From positions 1-64,000 of the forward strand of contig CAVSII010000008.1 of assembly GCA_963727955.1 (NCBI GenBank): a stretch of DNA of 64,000 nucleotides. Direction: 5' to 3'. The DNA is from Bog-756 sp963727955 (GTDB lineage Bacteria > Actinomycetota > Acidimicrobiia > Acidimicrobiales > RAAP-2). The notes under the pieces are model-generated. The model did not search any database and was not told where the DNA came from. It worked only from the letters and a program-made list of their open reading frames with translations. Positions 15,470 through 23,920 of this stretch are shown one piece after another. A program made the translations under genes and the position numbers. Numbering within the stretch: the stretch's first letter is position 1; each line of letters begins with the position of its first letter.

Positions 15470-16897
15470 TCACCGACTGCGACCTCGACCTCCGCTCCCG
15501 GTCGCCTTCCGGTTGCGGACCCGCAGCTTGATCGGTGTGGGGCCGAGCTCGAACCGCTCCCGCAACCCTCGTTCGACGTAACGGAGATAGGGCGCCGTCA
15601 GGCGGCCGTTGGTGAAGAGGGTGAAGGTGGGGGGGTCGCTGGCCCCTTGCACGGCGTACTGGATCTTGGCCCCCGGGGCCGGATGGGCCAACTGGATCGA
15701 CGTAATGGCCCGGTTGAGCTCGCCGGTCGGGATGCGGGAGTGGTACGCCTCCTCGGCGGCAGCCACCGCCGGCAGGATGCGGTGGACGCCGAAGCCGCTC
15801 AGCGCGCTGATCTTGAGAACAGGGGCGTCCCCCAAGAAGGCCAGTCGGTCGCCGATGTCGGCCAGGACCCCGATGCGGTCCTCGTTGGCCACCAGCTCCC
15901 ACTTGTTGAGGACCACCACCGTCGGGCATCCCGACCCACCGATGCGCTCGGCCAAGCGCTGGTCCTGATGGGTGACGCCGGAGGTGGCGTCGATGACCAG
16001 CAGGGCGATGTCGGCCCGGTCCAGTGCCTCCAAAGCCCGCAGCACGGAGAAGTACTCGGTGCCGCGCTCGGTCCTGCTCTTGCGCCGCATGCCCGCCGTG
16101 TCCACGAAGCACACCGTTCCCTCCGGTGTCTCCACCACGGTGTCCACCGCGTCCCTGGTCGTGCCGGGCATGTCATGGACGACCGAGCGCTCGTCCCCCA
16201 CCAGCTTGTTGAACAGTGTCGACTTGCCCACGTTGGGCCGCCCCACCAGGGCCACCCGGACGATGCCGTTCTGATCGGCCTCGCCGGAGGTGTCGGCGGC
16301 CACCGGCAGCTCATCGCCGGCCGGTCCTGACCGGTCCCCTCTTTCGCCCCGCTGGTCGGCGGGGGGTAGGGGCAGAAGGGCGACCACGTCATCGAGCAGG
16401 TCGCCGGTGCCCCGCCCGTGGAGGGCGCTGACCGGCCATGGCTCCCCCAGTCCGAGGGCCATGGCATCCCAGGCGTCGGACTCGCGCTGGGACGAGTCCA
16501 CCTTGTTGACCACCACCCGCACCGGCCGGCCGGTCCGTTTGAGCATGCGGGCCACGGCGAGATCCTCGTCGATCACGCCCACGGTCACGTCCACGACCAA
16601 AAGGATGACGTCGGCTTCATCGACGGCCCGCTCGGCTTGGGCGCTCACCTGGGCGTCGAGCGGATCTTCACTGGTCAGCCATCCCCCTGTGTCGACCACG
16701 GTGAAGGCCCGCCCGGCCCATTCGGCGTCGAGTTCCTTGCGGTCGCGGGTGACACCCGGCCGTTCTTCGACGACGGCGGCCCGCCGACCCACGATGCGGT
16801 TGACCAGCGTCGACTTGCCCACGTTGGGGCGCCCGGCGATGACCACCAGGGGGCGTTGGCGGCCGGGCGTGGCCGGTTCGTTGACAGCCTGGGTCAT
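15470..16897 (-). CDS. der: Ribosome-assembly GTPase Der (EngA)
   Basis: 475 residues with two tandem GTPase domains and a C-terminal KH-like domain, the Der architecture. It acts in maturation of the large ribosomal subunit. P-loops GRPNVGKSTL occur near residues 22-31 and again near 218, each followed by its DTxG switch II (VVDTGG, FVDTAG) and NKxD-type base motif (NKVD, NKWE). The C-terminal TGSGGRGRSR tail is basic, as expected for an rRNA binder. The ATG at 16897 overlaps the upstream DUF512 stop (ATGA). The inter-domain linker is acidic and longer than usual. Confidence 0.97.
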   Translation of the reverse strand: MTQAVNEPATPGRQRPLVVIAGRPNVGKSTLVNRIVGRRAAVVEERPGVTRDRKELDAEWAGRAFTVVDTGGWLTSEDPLDAQVSAQAERAVDEADVILLVVDVTVGVIDEDLAVARMLKRTGRPVRVVVNKVDSSQRESDAWDAMALGLGEPWPVSALHGRGTGDLLDDVVALLPLPPADQRGERGDRSGPAGDELPVAADTSGEADQNGIVRVALVGRPNVGKSTLFNKLVGDERSVVHDMPGTTRDAVDTVVETPEGTVCFVDTAGMRRKSRTERGTEYFSVLRALEALDRADIALLVIDATSGVTHQDQRLAERIGGSGCPTVVVLNKWELVANEDRIGVLADIGDRLAFLGDAPVLKISALSGFGVHRILPAVAAAEEAYHSRIPTGELNRAITSIQLAHPAPGAKIQYAVQGASDPPTFTLFTNGRLTAPYLRYVERGLRERFELGPTPIKLRVRNRKATGSGGRGRSR

Positions 16898-18351
16898 GGG
16901 GCGGTCCCTACAGCCAGAGGGCGCAGCCGGGTCCGCGGAGCGGCCACCGGCGTTCCTGCCAGGGCCGGAGTAACCACGGGGCGGTCGAGGGCCAGGCGCA
17001 ACGACAGGCCGTCGGTGGGGACCACCTCGACCGGGCGGGGAAGGTCATCCAGAGTGAGGTCGTCGAGGAACCGTCCCTCCGACAGGCACGAGTCGGGCAG
17101 CAGGTAGCGGTGACCCTCGGGTTGACCGCCCAGCACGCCGACCAGATCGGCGCCGGTCAACAGGCCGGACACCCCGATGTTCCCCCCGAAGAAGTGGTTG
17201 ACCACCGGCACCAGACGGACGTCGGTCCGCTGCAGGGAAGCGACCAGCGGAGCCAGTACCCGTGCTCCGTATTCGCCGGTCAGCACGGCCACCGGGGCCT
17301 GCGGGTCGATCGTCTGGGCTGTCGCCGCCCGGGGGGCCCGGTATCCGGCGGCGGGGGCCCCGTCCACCGAGGCGAAGAAGCCGGGGCGCACGCCGAGGGC
17401 GGTGGCCTCGTCGCCCCCGAAGGCAGTGGCGAAGGCACGGGCCATCCCGATGCCGTTCTCGTGCTGGGGGAACCCCTCGTAGGTGACGGCGTCGGGAAAG
17501 GGTCGGTCGGCCATCAGGTAGTACTCGTCGGCGGCGAAGACCATGCGCCGGCCGATGGCGGTGAGGAACGTCTCCTGCCAGCTGGCCACCGCGTCGCACA
17601 CGGCCGCCGCCTCCTTCCGGCTGTGCGGCCGCATCCCCTTTCCGTCCGAAAAACGGCTTACTCCGAGCGGGACGCAGGCCACGGTGGCCAGGGTCGGATA
17701 ACGGTCGAGCACACCAGCCAGCGTGTCCTCCAGCACCGGTCCGTTGTTCTTGTCGGGGCACACCACGATCTGCCCGTGCACCTCGATTCCTCCGTCGAGA
17801 AGGGCACCCAGCCATCGCAGGCTGGTCGCCCCCCGTCGATTGCGAAGAAGGTCGGCCCGGATGTCGGGATCGGTGGCGTGGATGGAGACGAACAGCGGAC
17901 TCAGCCGTTCGGTCAGCACCCGCTCGAGGTCCATTTCGGTGAACCGGGTGAGGGTGGTGAAGTTGCCGTAGAGGAAGGACAGGCGATAGTCGTCGTCCTT
18001 GAGGGACAGGCTGCGCCTCATGCCGCTCGGCAACTGATGGATGAAACAGAACTCGCAGTGGTTGTCGCAGGTCCGGACCCGGTCGAAAACAGCCGAACTG
18101 ACCTCGGCTCCCAGCGGCTCACCGGCCTCCTTTTCGACCTGCAGGGAGATCGGGTCGGTCAGGCCGGGCCGGCGGACCACCAGGTCGAGTTGGCCCTCGT
18201 CCACCAGGAGGCTGTACTCGATGACGTCGCGGGGTGACCGTCCGTTGAGAAAGAGGAGCTCGTCGCCGGCACGGAGGCCAGACCGGTCCGCCGGCGAGGA
18301 ATCTGCAACGGCCACGACCCGGGGTGCCGTCGTCACTCGGGGCGCCGACAT
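16894..18351 (-). CDS. DUF512 radical-SAM protein with N-terminal PDZ
   Basis: 485 residues. A PDZ-like domain (about 10-60, SSPADRSGLRAGDELLFLNG) precedes a radical-SAM core with C95-x3-C99-x2-C102 (CDNHCEFCF), the Fe-S cluster ligands, and the C-terminal DUF512 part (NHFFGGNIGVSGLLTG). Family members sit next to der in many actinobacteria and firmicutes, which points to a ribosome-linked or tRNA-linked role, but the reaction is unknown. It is translationally coupled to der. It is divergent from ispH with only about 80 bases between starts, so the two promoters are close. Confidence 0.93.
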   Translation of the reverse strand: MSAPRVTTAPRVVAVADSSPADRSGLRAGDELLFLNGRSPRDVIEYSLLVDEGQLDLVVRRPGLTDPISLQVEKEAGEPLGAEVSSAVFDRVRTCDNHCEFCFIHQLPSGMRRSLSLKDDDYRLSFLYGNFTTLTRFTEMDLERVLTERLSPLFVSIHATDPDIRADLLRNRRGATSLRWLGALLDGGIEVHGQIVVCPDKNNGPVLEDTLAGVLDRYPTLATVACVPLGVSRFSDGKGMRPHSRKEAAAVCDAVASWQETFLTAIGRRMVFAADEYYLMADRPFPDAVTYEGFPQHENGIGMARAFATAFGGDEATALGVRPGFFASVDGAPAAGYRAPRAATAQTIDPQAPVAVLTGEYGARVLAPLVASLQRTDVRLVPVVNHFFGGNIGVSGLLTGADLVGVLGGQPEGHRYLLPDSCLSEGRFLDDLTLDDLPRPVEVVPTDGLSLRLALDRPVVTPALAGTPVAAPRTRLRPLAVGTAP

Positions 18352-18432
18352 GCCGCCAGGCTACCCGTTCATGCCGCTTTTCCCGTGTCGGCGCAGTGGG
18401 CCCCTGGTCCGGGCCCGGTAGCCTGTGAGTCG

Positions 18433-19521
18433 GTGTCACCCGTCGAACGAGTGCTTCTGGCCGAGCCGAGGGGCTTCTGTGCCGGCGTGGAGAAGGCGAT
18501 CAAGGCACTGGGCTGGATGGTGCGGGTGTTCGAACCGCCGGTCTACTGCTACCACGAGATTGTTCACAACCGCCACGTGGTGGACCAGTTCCGGGCCCGC
18601 GGGGTGGTCTTCGTGGATGACATCGAGCGGGTCCCACCGGGGGCTCCCCTCATGTTGTCGGCCCACGGGTCGGCCCCCGAAGTGGTGACGGCGGCCCGCA
18701 CCCGTGACCGGGTGGTGGTGGACGCGGTGTGTCCGCTGGTCACCAAGGTCCACCACGAGCTCAAGGTGCGGGCCAACAAGGGCTATACGGTCCTCTATGT
18801 CGGTCATCACGGACACGAGGAGGCGCTCGGCACCATGGCGGTGGCCCCGTCATCGGTGCGTTTGCTGGAGACGGTGGATGACGTCGATGCCCTCGCCGAT
18901 CCGGTCGACGACCAGGGTGCCGTCCCCCGGGTGGCCCTGCTGGCCCAGACCACTCTCAGCCATGACGAGTGGGCCGACATCGTCGACCGGGCCCGCCAAC
19001 GGTTCCCCGATCTGTGGATGCCCAACCGAAGCGACCTGTGCTTCGCCACCACCAACCGACAGGCCGCCCTGAAGGCACTGGCCGGACAGGCCGACGCCGT
19101 AGTGGTCATCGGCTCGGAGAACTCGTCCAACACCGTGGCCCTGGTGAAGGTGGCGCTGGCCTTCGGCTGTCGGCGGGTGGTTCGGGTCAATGACGCCTCG
19201 GAGCTCCCCGACGATCTGTCGGGCACGGTCGGGGTCACGGCCGGGGCCTCGGCCCCCGAGGCCCTGGTCGACGCGGTGGTGGCCCGACTGGCCCCTGTCC
19301 ATGGCGTGCAACGGGCGCCGGTGACCGTCGAGGAGGAGTACTTCCCCCCTCCTCCCGAGCTGCGGGAGTTGCTCCGGGGTCTCGAATCGGCCCTGGCTCT
19401 GCTCAACGGGGTGCCGGAACGACAATCGGGGCCGACCCCGGGCTCAGCAGCGGTCAACCGGGTCCTGGCCGACGACCGCGGCATGGCCGCCTCCGACGTG
19501 CTCGCCGAGCTGGCCGGATAG
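18433..19521 (+). CDS. ispH: 4-hydroxy-3-methylbut-2-enyl diphosphate reductase
   Basis: 362 residues from a GTG at 18433; an earlier GTG at 18385 would add an implausible tail. It is the last enzyme of the MEP isoprenoid pathway, reducing HMBPP to IPP and DMAPP with a 4Fe-4S cluster. The three cluster cysteines are at about 16 (RGFCAGV), 100 (AVCPLV) and 203 (SDLCFATTNRQ). The substrate-binding HEIVHN, SAHG, GHHGHEE and GSENSSN blocks are all present. The C-terminal extension after EEYFPPPPEL is longer than in most. The gene is separate from other MEP genes. Confidence 0.97.
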   Translation: MSPVERVLLAEPRGFCAGVEKAIKALGWMVRVFEPPVYCYHEIVHNRHVVDQFRARGVVFVDDIERVPPGAPLMLSAHGSAPEVVTAARTRDRVVVDAVCPLVTKVHHELKVRANKGYTVLYVGHHGHEEALGTMAVAPSSVRLLETVDDVDALADPVDDQGAVPRVALLAQTTLSHDEWADIVDRARQRFPDLWMPNRSDLCFATTNRQAALKALAGQADAVVVIGSENSSNTVALVKVALAFGCRRVVRVNDASELPDDLSGTVGVTAGASAPEALVDAVVARLAPVHGVQRAPVTVEEEYFPPPPELRELLRGLESALALLNGVPERQSGPTPGSAAVNRVLADDRGMAASDVLAELAG

Positions 19522-19566
19522 GGGTGAGGAACCCCGACGCGCTCCATTTGATGCGAGAATGACGGG

Positions 19567-20133
19567 ATGACCGGGTCAGCAGAGGTGGGTACCACGTTCA
19601 CCCGCATGGACGTGTCCACCCGCGACGACTGGATGGTCATCGGCACCGAGGTCATGAGCCATCAGAGCCAGGTGGCCGATCGGGTTCTGCGGATGCTGGA
19701 GTCCCTGTCCGACATGGTGGACGGCTTCGCCGTCGACCAGCTCACCCATTGCCTGCAGACGGCAACCCGGGCCGAGCGGGCCGGCGCCGACGATCAGATG
19801 GTGGTGGCCTCCCTGTGTCACGACATCGGCAAGGCGGTGGGCGTCCCCAACCATCCGAAGGTGGCGGCTGAAATCCTCCGGCCCTACGTGCGACCGGAGG
19901 TGACAGCGGTCATAGCCGCCCACCAGGACTTTCAGGGGCGGCACTACTACCACCACTTCGACATGGACCCCGACATGCGCGATCGCTACCGCAACGAGCC
20001 GTGGTTCGAGCTGGCTCAGCGGTTCGCCGACGAGTGGGACCAGAACAGCTTCGACCCCGATTATCCGACCGAGCCGCTCGCCCACTTCGAACCTCTGGTC
20101 CGGGCTGTCTTCGGCCACCCCCACAGCCTGTGA
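19567..20133 (+). CDS. HD-domain protein, PhnZ/MIOX-like diiron oxygenase candidate
   Basis: 188 residues. The metal-binding HD motif is CHDIGK, preceded by THCLQTATRAERAGADDQMV and followed by AAHQDFQGRHYYHHF. This layout, together with the C-terminal ELAQRFADEWDQNSFDP and PLAHFEPLVRAVF, resembles the mixed-valent diiron HD oxygenases (PhnZ/TmpB and inositol oxygenase) more than phosphohydrolases. The reaction cannot be assigned; a C-C or C-P cleaving oxygenase is possible. No phosphonate genes are nearby. The next gene starts within its stop (GTGA), so the two are coupled. Confidence 0.75.
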   Translation: MTGSAEVGTTFTRMDVSTRDDWMVIGTEVMSHQSQVADRVLRMLESLSDMVDGFAVDQLTHCLQTATRAERAGADDQMVVASLCHDIGKAVGVPNHPKVAAEILRPYVRPEVTAVIAAHQDFQGRHYYHHFDMDPDMRDRYRNEPWFELAQRFADEWDQNSFDPDYPTEPLAHFEPLVRAVFGHPHSL

Positions 20134-20978
20134 CGGCCTCCTCCAGCCGGCACTGGATCACGCTTCCCGCCGTCCGGGCCCGGCAGCGCTCGGAGGAACT
20201 GCGTCAATTCGCGCTGGACCGTGCCCGGTCCGAGTTCGAGATCCGCTATCCGCGTGCACGGTTCGGTCCGGTGGTGGCCGTCATCGCCGCCTACGAGGAG
20301 GAGCGCAACATCGGCGATGTCCTCAAGGCCATGCCCACCCTGGTCGGCGACCTCGAGGTGACCACGCTGGTCATCGTGGACGGGGGCACCGACGGAACCG
20401 CCGAGGTGGCCTTCGACAGCGGTGCCCTGACCTGCGTCCTGCCCGTCAATCTGGGTCACGGGGCCGCCCTCCGGTTGGGTTACCGGTTGGCCGTCGATCA
20501 CGGGGCCCGCTATGTGGTGACCCTGGACGCCGACGGGCAGAACGACCCGGCCGAAATGCCCACCATGCTCCAGCCCCTGCTGGACGACACTGCCGATTTC
20601 GTCATCGGGTCGCGACGGCTGGGGGTCGACGAGACAACCGACTGGTTCCGCCGGGCCGGGGTCCGGTTCTACGCCTCGATCCTCAACGCCATCGTGGCCC
20701 AGGGCCTGACCGATTCCTCGAGCGGCTACCGGGCCCTCAAGGTCGAACTGGTCGAGGACATCCTGCCCCACCTGGTCCAGACCCAATACCAGACGGCCGA
20801 GGTGCTCATCGTGGCCTCCAGTCGGGGCTGGCGCATCGCCGAACAGCCCACGGTCTGGCACCCGCGGGCCTCCGGCACCTCCAAGAAGGGGAGCAACCTG
20901 GTCTTCGGCGTGCAGTACGCCCGGGTCATCGGGTCGACCTGGTGGCGGGTGACCTTGGGCAACCGCCACCGCCTCTGA
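20130..20978 (+). CDS. GT2-family glycosyltransferase (polyprenyl-phosphate type)
   Basis: 282 residues from the GTG at 20130, which overlaps the HD-domain gene stop. The A-fold domain runs from VVAVIAAYEEERNIGDV, with the sugar-nucleotide DxD as TLDADGQNDP, and the acceptor region SSSGYRALK. There are no C-terminal membrane helices, so it resembles the soluble Dpm1/ArnC-like catalytic part and may charge a polyprenyl phosphate. The N-terminal 40 residues are outside the core and contain many Arg. The 26-bp repeat array starts 27 bases past its stop. Confidence 0.88.
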   Translation: MTASSSRHWITLPAVRARQRSEELRQFALDRARSEFEIRYPRARFGPVVAVIAAYEEERNIGDVLKAMPTLVGDLEVTTLVIVDGGTDGTAEVAFDSGALTCVLPVNLGHGAALRLGYRLAVDHGARYVVTLDADGQNDPAEMPTMLQPLLDDTADFVIGSRRLGVDETTDWFRRAGVRFYASILNAIVAQGLTDSSSGYRALKVELVEDILPHLVQTQYQTAEVLIVASSRGWRIAEQPTVWHPRASGTSKKGSNLVFGVQYARVIGSTWWRVTLGNRHRL

Positions 20979-21005
20979 ACGGTTGGGCCACCAGTCTCAA
21001 AACGG

Positions 21006-21276
21006 GTCAGGCGTTCAACTCGGACCGGATGTCAGGCGGTTCAACTCTGACCGCAGGTCAGGCGGTTCAACTCTGACCGCAGGTCAGGCGGTTCAACTCT
21101 GACCGCAGGTCAGGCGGTTCAACTCTGACCGCAGGTCAGGCGGTTCAACTCTGACCGCAGGTCAGGCGTTCAACTCGGACCGGATGTCAGGCGGTTCAAC
21201 TCGGACCGGATGTCAGGCGGTTCAACTCTGACCGCAGGTCAGGCGGTTCAACTCTGACCGCAGGTCAGGCGTTCAG
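21006..21276. repeat. 26-bp tandem repeat array, about 10.5 units, with internal dyads
   Basis: Units start at 21006, 21031, 21057, 21083, 21109, 21135, 21161, 21186, 21212, 21238 and a partial at 21264. Type B (GTCAGGCGGTTCAACTCT, then GACCGCAG) contains the dyad GGTCAG-N11-CTGACC across unit borders. Type A ends CGGACCGGAT and lacks it. The order is A-B5-A-A-B2-partial, and two A units are 25 bp. It lies between convergent genes, and the last partial unit runs into the stop codon of the acyltransferase. There are no spacers, so it is not CRISPR. Confidence 0.9.
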
Positions 21277-21977
21277 TAACGACCGGTGACCCGTACCGAC
21301 CGGTCGTACAGCTCCTGGACGGCGGCAGCCAACTGCTCGGTGAACTGGTGGATCCGGCTCCGGGCGATCCGACCTCCGCCGGTGCGGGCCGGGGCCACCA
21401 GGGGCTCGCCCACCTCGAGATGAATGTGGCGGGGGCGGGGGATCTTTCGTCCCTTGGGCATGACCGAGGCCGAACCGCCGATGCCCACCGGTACCACGGT
21501 GGCCCCGGTGCGGGCGGCCAGAAAGGCCACTCCCTCGTGCAGGTCGGAGACCACCGGACCGGACCTCCGCTCGCCTTCGGGAAACAGGATGAGCACCTCC
21601 CCGGCCTCGAGCACCTGCTGGGCCCGTCGGAGGGCCTCGCGGTCGGCCGAGCCCCTGTGCACCGGGAAGGCGCCGATGGCAGGAAGGAGGCGGGCCAGCA
21701 TCTCGTTGTCCCACAGGCTGTCCTTGGCCATGTAGTGCAATTTTCGCCGGGTGACCTCCGAGGTCACGAAGAAGTCGATGAAGGAGCGGTGGACGGGGGC
21801 GATGATCACCGGTCCCTGGGCCGGCACCCGGTCGGCGCCGACCACCGTGGTCCGGAAGAGCAGGCGGTTGAGGCCACGCACCAGGATGCGTAGGAAGCCG
21901 TAGATGGGGGTGAGGCGGGTGTCCACCTCGAATGCGGGCTCATCGGCGCCCTCCCCCGGCGACCCGACCGGGGACAC
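21273..21977 (-). CDS. 1-acylglycerol-3-phosphate acyltransferase (PlsC family)
   Basis: 234 residues. The LPLAT fold signatures are present: HRSFIDF (HX4D catalytic pair, about residue 63-68), FPEGERR (the phosphate-binding EGxR block) and VPVGIGGS. Family enzymes add the second acyl chain in phospholipid synthesis at the inner face of the membrane. The N-terminal helical LRILVRGLNRLLFRTTV could anchor it. It follows cmk closely on the same strand, within the aroA-cmk-plsC run. The stop codon overlaps the last unit of the 26-bp array, so the array encodes part of its 3' end region. Confidence 0.92.
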   Translation of the reverse strand: MSPVGSPGEGADEPAFEVDTRLTPIYGFLRILVRGLNRLLFRTTVVGADRVPAQGPVIIAPVHRSFIDFFVTSEVTRRKLHYMAKDSLWDNEMLARLLPAIGAFPVHRGSADREALRRAQQVLEAGEVLILFPEGERRSGPVVSDLHEGVAFLAARTGATVVPVGIGGSASVMPKGRKIPRPRHIHLEVGEPLVAPARTGGGRIARSRIHQFTEQLAAAVQELYDRSVRVTGRY

Positions 21978-21980
21978 CGG

Positions 21981-22607
21981 TCACAGACATGCGACCACCT
22001 CCTCCACGATGTCCTGCACCGGCCGGTGGGTGGTGTCGATGACCCGGGCACCTTCGGCCACGCCCAGAGGGGACACCGGTCGACTGCTGTCCAGATGGTC
22101 GCGCCGACCCATGGCGTCGGCCCCTTCCTCCGGCCGCCGGCGGACCCGCTCCTCCACCGAGGCGGTCAGGAATATCTTCACGTCGGCGTCGGGGAAGACC
22201 ACAGAGCCGATGTCGCGGCCCTCGACCACGCCGCCACCCCGTTCGGCGATCCAGCGTCGCTGCCGGTCGACCAGAGCGGCGCGCACGTCCGGGTTGGCGG
22301 CCACCACCGATACCGCCCGGCTCACCTCCGGTCCCCGGATGACCCCGGTGATGTCGACCCCGTCCGCCTCCACCCGCTCCCCCACCCGGAGGGCCAGGGT
22401 GCGGGCCAGCTCGGCCACCGGGGCCCGGTCGGCCGGGTCGATCCGGCGCTGCAGGGCGGCCCAGGCCACGGCCCGGTACATGGCCCCGGTATCCAGCCGC
22501 TCGAGGCCCAAGCGATCGGCCACGGCCCGCGACACGGTGGATTTTCCCGACCCGGCGGGGCCGTCGATGGCGATGACCGGAGGGGCGGCAGCCGGTGGTG
22601 GGCTCAC
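21981..22607 (-). CDS. cmk: Cytidylate kinase
   Basis: 208 residues from the GTG at 22607, which overlaps the aroA stop (GTGA); the 38-residue longer form is less likely. It phosphorylates CMP and dCMP to the diphosphates. The P-loop GPAGSGKST (about 16-24) is followed by DTGAMYRAV, RGPEVSRAVSVVAANPDVR (NMP-binding) and EGRDIGSVVFPDADVKIFL, the Cmk-specific GRDIG block. The C-terminal part RPVSPLGVAEGARVIDT is typical. The order aroA-cmk is widely conserved. Confidence 0.96.
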   Translation of the reverse strand: MSPPPAAAPPVIAIDGPAGSGKSTVSRAVADRLGLERLDTGAMYRAVAWAALQRRIDPADRAPVAELARTLALRVGERVEADGVDITGVIRGPEVSRAVSVVAANPDVRAALVDRQRRWIAERGGGVVEGRDIGSVVFPDADVKIFLTASVEERVRRRPEEGADAMGRRDHLDSSRPVSPLGVAEGARVIDTTHRPVQDIVEEVVACL

Positions 22608-23920
22608 TGCTCCCCCACCGCTCCCGACCGGAGCCGGGCCAGGTCCTCGGCGAAGGAGGGATAGCTGGTGGTCACCGTCCCCCATCCGGTAATCGAGGTG
22701 GTGGCGCCGAGCGAGGAGCACGCCGCCCCGGCGATGGCGGCGGCCATGGCCATCCGGTGGTCGCCCTGGGCGTCGAGGTCGGCCGCATGGAACGGGCCGC
22801 CGGTCCCCTCGATGACCAGGTCGTCACCCTCCACCGCGGCCGAGCCCCCGAACGCCTCGACCAGAGCGGCCGTGCCGGCCAGCCGGTCGGACTCCTTGAC
22901 CCGCAGCTCGCCCACGTCACGGAAGCGGGTGGTGCCGTGGGCGGCCATGGCCGCCACGGCCAGGATGGGGACTTCGTCGAGGGACGGGATCTCGTGGGCT
23001 TCGACCACGGTGCCCTGGAGCAGGCACGAATAGCCGGTCACCGACCCGGTTCCGCCGCCGGACTCCTCGACCTCGAGGGTGGCGCCCATCCGCCGTAGGA
23101 CACCCAGGAAACCCAACCGCTCGGGGGCCAGGGTGATGCCCTCCACCGTGACCAGGCTGCCGGGGATGATGGTGCTGCCCACGATCCAAAAGGCGGCCTG
23201 GGAGGGATCGCCGGGCACGGAGAAGGCGCCCGGTGACAAGTCACTCCGGTGTAGACGGACCACCCGTCCGGTGCCGACCTGGTCGATGGTGATCTCCGCC
23301 CCCATGGCCTCCAGCATCTCCTCGGTATGGGGCCGGGTGACCACCGGTTCGTGGACCACGGTCTCACCCTGGGCGGCCAAGCCGGCCAGAAGGACGGCCG
23401 ACTTGACCTGGGCGCTGGCCATCGGCGGCGTGTAATCGATGCCGTGGAGCGGACCGCCGGTAACGGTGAGGGGGGGCAGGGAACGGGGGCCGGCCCCGGC
23501 CACCCCGGCTCCCATCAGGCCCAGCGGCTCGGCCACCCGGTCCATGGGGCGGGCCCGGAGGGAGTCGTCGCCGGTCAGGACGGTCACTCCTGACAGGCTG
23601 GCCGCCACCCCGGCCAGAAGGCGCAGACCGGTGCCCGAATTGCCCATGTCGACCGGATCCTTGGGGGGCTGCAGGCGGCCGCGCCCACCGGTCACGGTGA
23701 CCGTCGTTCCGTCCGTTTCGACCGCAGCACCCAAGGCCTCGATGGCAGTGGCCGTGCGCCCCACGTCGTCGCCGTCGCTCAGCCCGACGATGGTGGAGGT
23801 CCCCTCGGCCAGGGCGGCCAGCAAGAGGGCCCGGTGGGAGATGGACTTGTCGCCCGGGACGGCGAGCGTCCCGATCAGCGGGACACCGCCGTTGACCGAC
23901 TCGGTAGCCACCCCGCTCAC
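22604..23920 (-). CDS. aroA: 3-phosphoshikimate 1-carboxyvinyltransferase (EPSP synthase)
   Basis: 438 residues. It joins PEP to shikimate-3-phosphate, the sixth step of aromatic amino-acid synthesis. The signature LAVPGDKSISHRALLLAALAEG, with the catalytic Lys and Ser, lies near residue 18-40. MGNSGTGLRLLAG and the C-terminal ESDRLAGTAALVEAF, with HRMAMAAAIAG, complete the fold. Its GTG start overlaps the tyrA stop (GTGA) and its stop overlaps cmk, so tyrA-aroA-cmk is a coupled chain. A 7-G run like those in nadK is not present here, and the frame is intact. Confidence 0.97.
   Translation of the reverse strand: MSGVATESVNGGVPLIGTLAVPGDKSISHRALLLAALAEGTSTIVGLSDGDDVGRTATAIEALGAAVETDGTTVTVTGGRGRLQPPKDPVDMGNSGTGLRLLAGVAASLSGVTVLTGDDSLRARPMDRVAEPLGLMGAGVAGAGPRSLPPLTVTGGPLHGIDYTPPMASAQVKSAVLLAGLAAQGETVVHEPVVTRPHTEEMLEAMGAEITIDQVGTGRVVRLHRSDLSPGAFSVPGDPSQAAFWIVGSTIIPGSLVTVEGITLAPERLGFLGVLRRMGATLEVEESGGGTGSVTGYSCLLQGTVVEAHEIPSLDEVPILAVAAMAAHGTTRFRDVGELRVKESDRLAGTAALVEAFGGSAAVEGDDLVIEGTGGPFHAADLDAQGDHRMAMAAAIAGAACSSLGATTSITGWGTVTTSYPSFAEDLARLRSGAVGEQ

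Noticed and set aside
21006..21276. CRISPR array
   Set aside because: The 26-bp units are contiguous with no spacers between them, and there are no cas genes.
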